From Hydractinia symbiolongicarpus (taxonomy: Eukaryota; Cnidaria; Hydrozoa; Anthoathecata; Hydractiniidae): DNA of 64,000 bases. The notes below the pieces were generated by a model that worked only from the letters and a program-made list of their open reading frames with translations, was not told the DNA's origin and made no database searches. This document shows, piece by piece, positions 53,678-64,000 of the stretch (positions are counted from its first letter, which is position 1; each line of letters starts with the position of its first letter). The DNA is taken from contig NC_079886.1 of the NCBI RefSeq assembly GCF_029227915.1, forward strand, positions 17,398,501 to 17,462,500, written 5' to 3'. The position numbers were made by a program, and so were the translations under genes.

Positions 53678-56460
53678 ATGCCAGTAAATAAGAAAAATAA
53701 CAAATACTCTGTTAAATCACCACAGAAGACACCACAAAACCATATAAATCAACAAGACATATTGGATGCTTTAGCTGCCGAAATTACGCAAAATAAACAA
53801 GACGTACCTGTGATTCAAAGTGTAGATAACACTCATCAACTAGGTGATATCAGAGAAAAAATTTTCCAACTTGAAAAGGCTTCCTACGACCAGCAGCAGT
53901 ACTCGAGAAGAGATTGCCTTGAATTTGTGGGTTATCAGAGAAAACACCTAATTGCAGTGCTTAAAGAGATTGGAGTAATTGTAACAAACATCAAGAGACT
54001 TTCATGGTGTTCACCGACTTAAAGACAAAAACCCGTCATAGCTAAGTTTGTGAACAGGAAGGATGCAATGTTTACCCTGAAAAACAAGTCGAAATCAAGA
54101 AACGTGAATCAAGACACAATAAAATATCTTAACATTGTAAACGAGTGCTATATCAATGAATCTCTTTGTGGCCCGCACAAAGTGCTCTTAGGTAAATGTA
54201 ATGCACTTTTTAAAAGAAAGCTTATACAAGGCTTTTTTTAACAAATGGAGGCATAAAAATTAAATATGATGGTGAAAAGGCGACAATGGTAATTTATAAA
54301 CCAAGAAACTTAAAGAATATCGTATATTACAGATCTCATAAATCTCTTTTACTCCTACACGGGAACATCGTTGAATAGTAAGAACTGTTTCACTTTAGTA
54401 CTACTCACGATTTAATCGTATTTACTACCAATTTTGGGAGTAACAAAAGCTCTGTTTTGACTTGAACCATATTAGCTACTAGGTTTTTCCTTATTCTTTT
54501 TTTATTACTTTGGTTTTCTTTACCTATTTACCCTTTTTTTTTTATCTCTACTCTCCTTCTATTGGCTATGCCTATTCGTTTTCCTTGTGGTCTTTGCAGC
54601 AGACCAGTAAAAAGCAATTCTAAAGCAATTCAATGTGACATATGTACTTTGTGGGTTCACATTAAATGTAATTTTATCAGTTCAGCCACATATGAAGAGT
54701 ACATTGAAAATCAAAGCTTTCCTGGTTCTGTAATAAGTGTAAAAACTCATCTATATCCTATTCTGAATGTAATAATAAAATTCTCAATTTATCAAATCAG
54801 GGTAAAAATACAAACTTATCAGATATTGCTTACATTGACAATAACCATATTTCTAAACTCATTGAAAATATTGACGAACTTGACTTAAATGAAGATTAAA
54901 ACACCAGTAAATATTTCTCATTAAGTGATATTAATAAGCTTAATTTAGACAAAGGCAATCTGTGTGCTTTTCATGTTAACTGTGCATCACTCAACTATTA
55001 CTTTGATAATATTGATTAATGCTCTTCTGTAGAACTGTGATATAAACTTTGATTTTATTGGAATTAGCAAGACCAAGATAAAAACAAACCAACAAACGCA
55101 TGTCAATACCAATTTGCCTGGTTACACATTTTATGATTGTAAAACAGAATCTAGTAATGGAGGAGTAAGGTTATATATTTCCTCTAAACACAACTCCAAA
55201 CTGAGACAAGATTTAGAAATCTATAAAAGTATAGAATTGGAATCAGTCTTTATAGAAAGAAAAGGAGAAAATAACCTGTTAGGTCGTACTCCTCTAGAGA
55301 AAATGCCTCTAAAATCACAATTCTCCCTTTTTACAAGGAATTAATTAAAAAAATATAAAAAAATGAAAAGGACACAGAACTTTAACCAAGGGCATATTTC
55401 TAAACCTAAGTACCCTGGATGTCTGGCTGGGTCACCTCGAAGAGGTCCGCGGGCTGCCATCAGCAGAATAAGTAACAACAATAAAAACCTTATTATTGCT
55501 TGCATATATAGGCACCCATGCATGTCTATAAATGAATTTAATGAACATTACTTAAAACCTTGCATGGAAAAAATAACCCTAGAAGAAAAGGCCTGCTTTT
55601 ACTAGGTGATTTTAACGTCAACCTATTAAATTATGATTCATTGAGGATACAAATGAATTTTTGGCCTTTATCCAAGCACATCTCTTTTACCACATATACT
55701 TAAACCTACTAGAATAACATCAACAACAAAAACACTTATAGACAATATATTCTCTAATCTGTTTCCGATCACCTGCCCCACCTTGCTGTTTTTCTCACAA
55801 AGAACAAAAAAACTGATCAAAAAACTAATGTAATTCCTTTAAAAATTATGACGAGAATAGCTTTCTTTCTGATGTATCAACTTTTGACTGGGAAATTTTA
55901 ACTCCAAAAGGCCTATCTATAAAGGAAACCATGGATAACTAATGGACTTATTCAATCGATACACAATAAGCATAAATTATACAAAAAACTTATAAAAGAA
56001 AAGAGAACAATAAAAAAACCTTCTTACGCCTCTACTTAGAACTAGCAATGATCAATATTTCAATAATTACTTTGATTGCCTCCAGCTAACTGCATAACCC
56101 TAATAACAAATAAATTTTTTTGCTTAATTTCACAACTCAATAAAAATAAGGCAAATGGTCCCATTAGTATACCAACAAACTTGTTTAAATGCATAGCCCA
56201 TATTAACTGGAATCTATCCTACTTGTTTAAAGCCATCTAATGTAACTCCAATTTATAAGTAAGACTCAAACTTAATAATTAGTATCTATCGGTCAATTTC
56301 GCTATTAGCAAATGTCAACAAAATTTTGAAGAAGCACCACATTTCAGACTGTATGCATTTATAGAACAAGCTAAATGTCTCAATAAATTTAGTTTGCCTT
56401 TAGAGAATGATTGTGCAAGCTGTAATAATGGAACTAGTCTACTGCCTCTTTTGTTTTTGA
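53678..56460 (+). pseudogene. Decayed non-LTR retrotransposon (ORF1, PHD, endonuclease, RT)
   Basis: ORF1 (53678-54365, two breaks): MPVNKKNNKYSVKSPQK, a coiled-coil part, QYSRRDCLEFVG, KFVNRKDAMFTLKNK and YINESLCGPHKVLLGKCNALF, the RRM-like part of L1/CR1-type ORF1 proteins. ORF2 starts with a PHD-like finger (CGLCSRPVKSNSKAIQCDIC..WVHIKC, 54586-54670). Endonuclease pieces: LPGYTFYDCKTESSNGGVRL, IIACIYRHP and GDFNVNLLNYD. RT traces near 56230-56320 read SNVTPIYK and IYRSISLLANVNKIL. Many stops and shifts; a USP-element module fragment is inserted at 55266. Confidence 0.75.
55266..55468 (-). mobile_element. USP-element module fragment inside LINE endonuclease
   Basis: Shortened copy of the terminal module with internal deletions relative to the consensus (it lacks GGTGGCAAGCCACC and the TTTCGACCC part). 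The LINE endonuclease frame continues on both sides (..VFIERKG / NLIIACIYRHP..). Confidence 0.75.
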
Positions 56461-56666
56461 ATATTAGAGGTTGCACCCTCTAGAGATCTATATAAGATCC
56501 TCTATTAACATTACATCACAAACACAAATTGCTATACAACATAGAAAGAAACAAATAAATATAAAATTATAAAACTATAAATAAGAGCAGACAACCACCC
56601 ATGCGACAGGACTTGTGGACCGTGTTACGGGATCCCAACACTCAGCCTTACATAGGTGATTGACGC
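56461..56666. other. Dispersed repeat segment
   Basis: 56608-56655 (GTGTTACGGGATCCCAACAC, CAGCCTTACATAGG) is an inverted copy of ~49810-49870. AGAGGTTGCACCCTCTAGAG at 56466 also resembles part of the USP-element module. Confidence 0.4.
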
Positions 56667-57062
56667 TTGGCACCAGCCCTATGTCAGGACCACCCTGAAG
56701 TTACTGGGGTAAAATGCGTGAGCGCAAATCCACGAAGACCCGAAAAAGAAAATTCAAACCCCCTTGCAAAGCTTCTTACAAAAATAACTGTGGGTCCCAG
56801 AGAACACTGCAATAATTCTAAAGTTCTTCGTCTAGAAGATTGTATAAAACTAGAAAATTGCAACATAGCCTTCTCATATCTAAGAAAGGTCCTACCATTG
56901 GCATGTATGACTTTCTGTCACCTGTATGCTTTTCCAGGCACAAGAACAGTTACTTATGGTTCGTACTCAATTGCCTCTCAAATAGAAAGTGCTGGTGAAC
57001 TTGATAATTTAAAGGTAGATAAAATTATTGCTCCTACTACATTCAAGCGTCAATTAAAATAA
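56667..57062 (+). pseudogene. LINE RT C-terminal end
   Basis: The second half of this frame (VLRLEDCIKLENCNIAFSYL, AFPGTRTVTYGSYSI, IAPTTFKRQLK) resembles the tail of CR1-type RT proteins (L..QD.I...N..F.Y.....P, R.........TFK..LK). The first half is unrelated repeat. Probably the 3' end of the LINE that begins at 53.7 kb. Confidence 0.45.
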
Positions 57063-58242
57063 CTCTTCTGGAAAAATGCAATGAAATACACCAGTATTTT
57101 AATTTTATTATTTTTTATTGTAACTTTACTTATTTACACCACAATTGAACTAATTATTTGTTAATTAGCATTCAATCCAACGCGACAACACCAAATTGGT
57201 GTCATAGATTTCTAACGTTCATGATCTGCTCCATTTACACTCTTCCACTTCTTTTCTCTCTATCTTCTTCTTTTAGTTCTAAAATGGTTAAAATAGCCAA
57301 TTATAAAGTTTTTGCGGAGCAAAGCGGAGCCCATTCCCTCATTAAATAAGGCAAATATATGTGAATAGTTAGCACGGTGGAGAGTATATAGGATTTTTGT
57401 ACGATTTCCGCGCTTCGTCCCCCCCCCCCCCCCGCCCTATACATCAAAAGTATCAAAATTCCGCCGTTAAGGCCCCAAGTCTCCCAGCGATTTCATATGG
57501 TCATTCTTAAGTACATTTATTAGCCTCAAACTCAATCTAAGCCATATTGCAACTGACGGAAGGGCTTGTTATGTTCAAGAAAACGAAGAAAGAAAGGGTA
57601 TGTTAATCTACAATCGTGGTCACAATATGTTGGGACAAGACATCGAATTTCGAAGTTCGCCACCACAAGTAATTGCGTAGGCTCATTCTATATTACATTC
57701 ACACATCTTGAACTTGTCAAAGTTCAATTGTCAATGTTCAGAGTGGACTTAGGACTGGATCTTAGGTTATTTGGTAAATACGAAATTCTTAAAATGTGGT
57801 CTTTGTTGCTGACGTCAGCAAGGCTATTAATCACGAATTTCGGGGCCTTCGTGTTCAACACTCTGCCTGGCCTGCTTGAGTGCAAATTTACTATTTGACT
57901 CTTTTGTCCATATTTGGATAATGAGTAAAAAACTGCCTTAGTCTCAATGTTTTTGTCCACAATTGTACCCAGTATATCACTACTTTTTTACATGTAATGA
58001 ACCCGGATAATGAGTAAAAAACTGCCTTAGTCTCAATATTTTTGTCCACAATTGTACCCAGTATATCACTACTTTTTTACATGTAATGAACCCCTTTCTT
58101 ATTCGCACTCACACGTAAGGCTAGCTAGCATAAAAATACTGACTGAGCAGGAATAATAATAGAGCTTAAATTGCTTAAAATTAGCTACAAAGAATAGTTT
58201 TTCTGGCTATAGCGAGCTAGCTTTACATATACTACAGAGTGA
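57063..58242. other. No gene; poly-C and an 89-bp tandem duplication
   Basis: 15 consecutive C at 57419-57433. An 89-bp unit at 57916-58004 is repeated at 58005-58093 with one or two differences. A 110-codon frame at 57566-57898 has no family likeness. Confidence 0.5.
57916..58093. repeat. Two-copy 89-bp tandem repeat
   Basis: Both units run GGATAATGAGTAAAAAACTG ... ATGTAATGAACCC. Confidence 0.9.
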
Positions 58243-59749
58243 GTGAGTGAGAGTAATTTTTTATTTGAAATGTTATTAAACCTATATGGATGTGCAACAT
58301 TGTTTACCTATACTAAGCGCTCACCCTGGATTGAAATTCAATTTTTAAGTTTTGCGAGAAACATTTTGAAAAATTCACTAACATGGGCACAACATATAAA
58401 CTGTATTTTTGAAGAAAAGTTATTATTTGAAAAATATATTACACCTGAAACATCTGACTGTTGTATGTGTTACATTTTAAAAAGTTGGCATTCCAATGGC
58501 TGGAATCTGCAACTCCAGCTGGCTATCAAACAACACTTTGCGTCCTTCAAAACTTTTGCATCACCGCTGCTGCAAAGAAAAACTTACAAATCTTATTACT
58601 TGGTGGAACAACAGGAAGATGCATTGGTCACGTGCATACAAGGCTACTTTGTTCTCCCCAACAACAAATCAAGCAGAAGTCTTAAACTCCTCATTTTCCC
58701 ACAGAGGCAGTATAAACTTGACATTGCTGAAAGCAATCTAACAGAAACATGGCAAAAATACCAACAGGGAACATCTTCAACAGGAGCTGGTCCATCATTT
58801 GAAGAAAAAATATCAGTCTCCAACAGGAAACAAAAGGATAGCGCACTACGTATGGCGACCGAGCTAGATCAAATCGGCACTTATTCAACAGAATCAACAA
58901 CCGCTTATTCCATAGACTCAAACTGCAGACACCGGCCAGATACTGAAAAAGAGCAGAAAAAAGAGGACAAAAACCAGCCAAGCATGTAAGTGCTTATGAC
59001 ATTGACTTGCACGTTGAAACATGTGACCAAGAAAGACCATGCAAATTTAGGGAAAAACGCAGCAAACCTTTTAATAGAACATTGCAAAGGGCAATTGCTC
59101 AAAAAAATGTCAAAAAAATTGACAGAATTCAAAGAGGTCCAAAAAAACATCATTTACTGTAAAGAGCAAGAAGGTATTTCAGCTTAATAGTGATAAAAAA
59201 CATATCTTCTGGAGCACCTATACCACAATAATTGATGCTTTACCACGAAATATGTAAGCACATCGTTTGGATATTGCTTAACATCTATGGTTGTTTACCC
59301 AACAACATTATCTTGCATCAACAAGGATACACGTCTCAAGAATTGGAATTCCTGCAAAGAAGTAAATGTAAGTGGCCCAAAAACAACTAGCAAAATGGAA
59401 GAAATATTTCAAAAGCATCCAGCCAACAAAACGAAACAAGACTGGAAAATTACAAAGCTTAAAAAGCAAAGGGAAAGCCCCAAAATGTAAAAAATATGGT
59501 AACCTTATATTAGTAGGACAATTGCATGTAGTAACAAGTGGATTGTATGTACCAGATGGTAAGGAGTTTGCCGTGACATCAAACTTTCGATTCTGTCCGG
59601 ACAGGAAATGCATTTATTACATACCAAAACAAAGCAATTTGAAACCTTGTGATTTTTTAGTTCTTGATTCGGATATTACATTGGATGATTTTGAATTGGC
59701 AGTTTGCTTGGCCACTAACAAGTTTGATCAAAACATTGACAATAGCTAA
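58243..59749 (+). pseudogene. MULE-like transposase C-terminal part
   Basis: Broken frames give EKYITPETSDCCMCYILKSW, LITWWNNRKMHWSRAY, PTTNQAEVLNSSFSHRGSIN and TWQKYQQGTSSTGAGPSF, then at 59372-59749 KCKKYGNLILVGQLHVVTSG, LYVPDGKEFAVTS and FRFCPDRKCIYYIPKQSNL. This order (WW..R.H..RA, N.AE..HS.W, a final zinc-ribbon-like module) matches a repetitive cnidarian family that I associate with MuDR/SWIM transposases. The DDE core itself is not in the window. Confidence 0.5.
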
Positions 59750-60338
59750 ATAATAGCATTCATGTAAATAAATTAAATACATCTAGCTAGGCTTTTATTT
59801 AGTGACCTTAACTTTGGCTTTTTAGAGATAAATTACAGTGTCCTAATGAGCAAAGAAGTTCTCAGACAACTAAAATGCCCATAAAGCCCTGGAAAATAAA
59901 CATTTTAAAAAAGTCATGATTTAGCAGCTAAGCCAGCTGACTTATAATATATATTTATATGTTTTTATTGGTATATATATATTTTGATTAAAACAGTTGT
60001 AGCTAGCTAGCAAGCTTGCTTTTTTTGCTTATATAAAACGGATTAACCTTGTTAATCTTACCTTGGAGGCTAACTTCATGTCGTTACTTTCTTCCCCTTT
60101 TGTCCATTTGAACTTGAGAAATACATTGAAGTTTTAAGACACCACGCACCTTTACTTTACTCTCCGGATCGCAAAGTGGAATGAAACAGCATGGTCACAG
60201 CGCACGGGAAAAATTGACTGGTTGCACTTTCGCAGTTAAATTGTTTTAAAATTCGTAAATATTTTCAGCGTGAAATTGGCCAAGGAAATCGAGTTCGCCG
60301 GACAAATAAATCGGCGATCGTACACTTTTGCAACTCCC
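59750..60338. other. No gene seen
   Basis: AT-rich with clustered CTAGCTAG motifs near 60000. Confidence 0.4.
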
Positions 60339-60472
60339 TTGTAAAAAGGGAGAATTGTGCTTTTAGAGACATTTTCTCTAGAGGAGTACAACCTCTAGCT
60401 TATTTCCAAAGACCTAACAGGTTGAGTTCATCATTGTGGTGGCTTGCCACCTCTTTGTAAATTATTTTCTTT
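60339..60472 (+). mobile_element. USP-element 3' end only (134 bp)
   Basis: Plus-orientation copy consisting only of the last part of the terminal module, from TTGTAAAAAGGGAGAATTGT to the constant end ACCTCTTTGTAAATTATTTT. Shortest 5'-truncated copy in the window. Confidence 0.8.
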
Positions 60473-61358
60473 CTTCTTTTAAATTTTTAAATCTAAATCA
60501 TTTTTAAAATGAGTTTTAAAATTTTGTTTTGTGACCTGGCCGGGAACTGCCATTATAAAAATACATTCCCCCGCAGAGCTTGCGCGAGAAAAGTGTAAAC
60601 AAGCATCGACAACGAGTTGAAAAAAGTCCTTAGCACTTATGTGCACTTATGTATTGCAAGGCAAGCAGCGAGTCGAGATAATGGACTATATGATGAGATA
60701 TTTCTCTAATTACAAATGGAGTCTTATAACCCTAGATAGACGTTTAAGACACTTTAATATTTATTACGCTGACTATGGAGTTAGCATAAGCAAGGTGACG
60801 GCGGCAGTGGAGAATGAGATGAATGGACCAGGGAAATTGCTAGGATATAGGGCAATGCAAAATAAAATGCGACAAAAATATGATATAAAGGTACCTAGAG
60901 ACAGAGTTTATGACATGATGTATGCTATACACCCAGAAAGATTGGAAGCTCGTCAACCTGGGTTTAAAGAAGATAAGAAAATAATTTACAAAGAGGTGGC
61001 AAGCCACCGCAATGATGAACGCAACCTGTTAGGTCTTTGGAAACAAGCTAAAGGTTGTACTCCTCTAGAGAATATGCCTCTAAAAGCACAATTCACCCTT
61101 TTTACAAGGACTTAAAAAAAAATATAAAAAAAATAAAAAATAAAAAGGACACAACACATTTGAAAAGATGAACAGAACTTTAACCAAGGGCAGGTAGGTT
61201 TCGACCCATATTTCTGAACCTAAGTACCCTGGATGTCTAGCTGGGTCACCTCGAAGAGGTCCGCGGACGGTCATCAGCAGAAACTAGACATCCCTATCTT
61301 CCTAAAATTAACTTTGACCACTTTCTGTTCAACTGTGCTATTCTTTGTTTTTAACTCT

Positions 61359-61760
61359 GGTAATAAGTGGAGTCGTTACTCTCCAAAGACAAGATCATGT
61401 GTGATCAAACCCCCCTGCTAATATTTTTTTTAACTGGGGTAATAAGTGGAGTCGTTACTCTCCAAAGACAAGATCATGTGTGATCAAACCCCCCTGCTAA
61501 TATTTTTTTTTAACTGGGGTAATAAGTGGAGTCGTTACTCTCCAAAGACAAGATCATGTGTGATCAAACCCCCCTGCTAAAATTTTTTTTTTAACTGGGG
61601 TAATAAGTGGAGTCGTCACTCTCCAAAGACAAGACCTAGTATGATCAAAACCCGTTGCTAACTTAATTTTTATTTGATTTTGTTTTGTTTTTGGCTGGGG
61701 TAATAAGTGGAGTCGTCACTCTCCAAAGACAAGACTGAGTGTAGTCAAGCCCCCCTTGCT
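61359..61760 (-). repeat. Five tandem units of the USP element
   Basis: GGTAATAAGTGGAGTCGT starts at 61359, 61438, 61518, 61599 and 61699 (periods 79, 80, 81, 100). The first three are almost identical. Confidence 0.9.
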
Positions 61761-61783
61761 GACTCATTCTGGTTAAAATATTC

Positions 61784-62237
61784 TTATCTCAGCTCTTCAT
61801 ATGACTCGTGACTGTTAATAAGGCGGTCATCACAGAAAATTACTGCTCTATCGTTGCAATGTATCCACCTGTGTACCATTTGGTCGAAGGCTATGGTTGT
61901 GTAGTGACCATTATTTAAGTTGCCGCAATGGTTCATAATAGCAGTTAATTGAAATTTTTTACGAAATTTCACTTCTCCATCTACGGTTAAAGGTATGGAA
62001 AGGGTACCAGGGTAAGCAGTAATACGAGAGGTAATTTTTGACACAAGGCCGTTGGTACTGGCAAAACGTTTTAGCTGTAAAATGAGATGGGAACCGCACG
62101 ACACTACCTCTTTTTCAACTAGAGCAGTTTGATGAGCGTTGTAGGCATTGGTGTCTGTCAACTCCTCGCTTTCGAAGAAATTATCTAAGGAAGATTGTAA
62201 CGTAGGGTGCAGAGAAAGTTGGATGCATGGTGCTATA
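61784..62237 (-). pseudogene. Ubiquitin-specific protease, C-terminal half
   Basis: An open minus frame with HPTLQSSLDNFFESEELTD, LILQLKRFAS, GNLNNGHYTTIAFDQ (catalytic His) and WIHCNDRAVIF. The second zinc-ribbon CxxC is deleted here (NAYNAHQ instead of the FCHVCNAHQ of the 8.9-kb copy), and the N-terminal half with the catalytic Cys is absent. Not enzymatically competent. Confidence 0.8.
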
Positions 62238-62583
62238 TGCTTTACCACCAAAGGTCCAAATTGGTTTTTATCTGTGGATGGTCACGATAAACTAATAGGG
62301 TTTCAAAACAGTACCTTTCCTCTTGCTAGATATGGCTGTATGGATACAGCCAGTAGAAAAATGCTGTGGCTGAAGGTGTGGACAACAAATTCCAAACCCG
62401 AAATCATAGGTCGTTGGAATATCTATACGAGACAAGAATGTTACCATCATACTTGAGAATGGATAGAGGTACAGAAACTGGAGTGATGGCTACTATGCAA
62501 GCATATCTACGTAATAATAAGGGCAATCTTGCTGACCCAACTGATTCTGTTTACTATGTTTCTTCAACTTCGAACCATGTATA

Positions 62584-62649
62584 ATTATTTATTTCAAGGT
62601 CTGAGAATTTGTAAATTTCGTGATTTTAAAGTTATAAAGTTATGACTTT
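62584..62649. other. Short spacer
   Basis: Between the integrase fragment and the 3' end of the LINE; nothing recognised. Confidence 0.4.
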
Positions 62650-64000
62650 TAATTATACTCAGTATAAGGTATATATGTATATCCAACGGGCTAGCTCGTT
62701 TGGGAAGGGGGGTTCAGTTGGGTAGAGTTTGTCCAAAAACTTGAGTAGTGGTTTAATGATATTTTGAGTATCAGGGCAGAAGTAAAACCAGTGTTCGTGC
62801 GTTTCAGCCAGGCCCTTATCACAACGTGGACACTAAGAGTTTACGTTTTTGTTTACAGAGGACATTTTTAATAGTGTGGGGTGTCCAAATTGTAAGAGCC
62901 TCCACCTAATGTCAAATACTTTATTGTTGATATTAAAATTGTAAATTGTTGTAAAGGTTTTTTTCCATAACTTATCAGTGTGTTTTATGTTGTATAGGGT
63001 TTCCCACCGTTTATGTTTGGATGGATTGTTATATTACCTTTGTTTTTCAATAAGAATTTGGTAAAATTTCTGTGAGGAAAAGGTTGTTAGTTCTGTCAAG
63101 ATACCTTTTGTATTTTGTAATTTAGGGATGTACTTTTCATGTGGAATGGTTTGACTTTGTGTATTTATCATTTGTCTCCACGAGACAGGGATAAAGTTAA
63201 GTAATTTTTTATATTGTTCGTGGGGGAAATGGGACTCTACAATATCTTCCATCTGGTTGTGTGTTAAAAATCCAGGTGTTGTTACTTTACAGATGTCAGC
63301 AATTATGCTGATTTTTTTAACTGCCCATTTAAATGGTACTAACAACATTTTTAGATTAGGATTTGTTGGGTGAGGGTGTGTTATGTGTGGATTAAAAAAA
63401 AGAGGTTCATTTAACATGGCTTCTAAATTGGAGGGTGGGGGTCTATTGTTGTTGGTGAGGTCTCTCCAGGCTTTTAGAATGTTTTTATGGAATTGTGGCA
63501 TTCCCAGTGGAGGTCCCACAAATGTGAGGAAAGTTTCTTTCCCCTGTCCACTTTTTCTATACTGGGATAGAAAGTGTTCAAAGAGCTCTTTCCATGGTCC
63601 AGTATCTTTATGGTCGTAAAGACGACAGATCCATTTAAGTAGGAGGGATTGCACTTTTAGGTGGGGGTTAAGGATTCCTAGGCCCCCTTGTAAGATGGGG
63701 AGTTGTGTAGTGGCTTTTTTGACAGTGATTTTTTTGTTATTCCATAGAAAATCGTATATTATTGTGGTAATATTGTTTAGGAATTGTGTAGGGGTTGGGA
63801 TGGCCTGGGCTAAATACCAGAGTTTACTAGGGAGGATGTGATTAATTATTACTTTTTTACATTTTAGAGAAAGGTGGAGATTACTCCACAAGTACAAGGT
63901 ACTTGTAATTTTTCTTTCACATCTTCCCCAATTTTCTTCGTAAGTGTTGGTATTAGGATTACCAAATGTAATACCCAAGATTTTTATGGATGAAGATTTC
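62650..64000 (-). pseudogene. L1/Tx1-type LINE ORF2 C-terminal part, continues past window
   Basis: A frame open from the window edge down to TAA at 63034: SSSIKILGITFGNPN, KCKKVIINHILPSKLWYLAQ, YDFLWNNKK and LPILQGGLGILNP, the typical post-RT region of L1/Tx1 LINEs. In the same frame beyond TAA: VFDIRWRLLQFGHPTLLK, a second stop, then CPRCDKGLAETHEHWFYFCP, the C-terminal CCHC-like zinc knuckle. Only two nonsense codons are seen, so decay is modest. The RT core lies beyond 64000. Confidence 0.8.

Larger units (their letters stand above)
60976..62237 (-). mobile_element. USP-bearing repeat, 1.26-kb copy inside the integrase gene
   Basis: Minus-strand order: partial USP (62237-61784), five tandem units (61760-61359), terminal module to the constant 3' end at 60976. 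The 5' breakpoint (GGATGCATGGTGCTATA) is at the same consensus position as in the 8.3-9.3 kb copy. Confidence 0.85.
60639..62583 (+). pseudogene. Integrase-core gene split by a USP-element insertion
   Basis: First part (60639-60975): VSISKVTAAVENEMNGPGKL, YRAMQNKMRQKYDIKVPRDR and MMYAIHPERLEARQPGFK, the N-terminal helix-turn-helix region of rve-type integrases. The frame then reads 46 codons into the inserted repeat. Second part (62238-62583): GPNWFLSVDGHDKLIGFQNS (first Asp), ARYGCMDTASRKMLWLKVWT, a frameshift near 62400, then YLRMDRGTETGVMATMQAYL (second Asp). It ends at STSNHV-stop before the catalytic Glu. It is a relative of, but not the same family as, the integrase at 36 kb. Confidence 0.75.

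Noticed and set aside
57566-57898. 110-codon frame.
   Set aside because: No recognisable family and no supporting signals.
61359-61760. Tandem units as a CRISPR array or hammerhead ribozyme array.
   Set aside because: Spacers are not unique, the organism is a metazoan, and no CTGATGA..GAAAC core is present.

Overview
This is an AT-rich metazoan genome window, most likely from a cnidarian. That assignment is an inference from gene style (short spliced exons) and from the transposon families present: THAP/YqaJ elements, Helentrons, Rep/SF3 genes, G2E3-like HECT genes and HIRAN proteins, all of which I associate with cnidarian assemblies. I see no bacterial operons, CRISPR array, tRNA or rRNA gene. 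Almost everything recognisable is a transposable element or its remains, often nested. The only plausible host coding pieces are two or three exons near 4.8-7.4 kb and possibly the intact RPA-like ORF at 31 kb.

Layout. 0-4.3 kb: end of a USP-bearing repeat, a decayed CACTA-type transposase, and a small DUF4806-like exon cut by another copy of that repeat. 4.8-7.4 kb: last exons of a spliced gene, one split by a 1.2-kb TIR element with six internal 13-mers. 8.3-13.5 kb: USP repeat copies, two LINE fragments and a Helitron helicase remnant carrying a MITE. 13.9-18.9 kb: a near-complete ISL2EU element (THAP-DDE transposase convergent with a YqaJ nuclease). 19.6-25.9 kb: a Helentron with a 2A peptide, a deubiquitinase-like domain, HUH Rep, Pif1 helicase and a terminal endonuclease. 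31.0-36.9 kb: RPA-like ORF, HECT ligase, and a convergent retroviral-type integrase whose splice acceptor carries a MITE. 37.3-40.7 kb: a viral-type Rep-SF3 gene convergent with an intact Tc1-like DD34E transposase, separated by a palindromic repeat block. 40.8-53.1 kb: HIRAN fragment, zinc-finger gene, the fullest USP-element copy, an orphan transposon-linked gene, a pogo fragment and a Harbinger pair. 53.6-57 kb: decayed LINE. 58-64 kb: MULE-type remnant, an integrase split by a USP repeat, and an L1/Tx1-type LINE end running off the window.

Main points. A dispersed repeat family encodes a ubiquitin-specific protease followed by ~80-bp tandem repeats and a ~315-bp terminal module; its copies share one 3' end but have several different 5' ends, as retroposons do. 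Three unrelated mobile elements here carry ubiquitin-pathway enzymes (USP, a C76/OTU-like protease, HECT). The Rep / palindromic repeat / Tc1 block is the other candidate for an undescribed composite element. Most genes have frameshifts or stops; intact long ORFs are the Tc1-like transposase, the RPA-like protein and the integrase exon.
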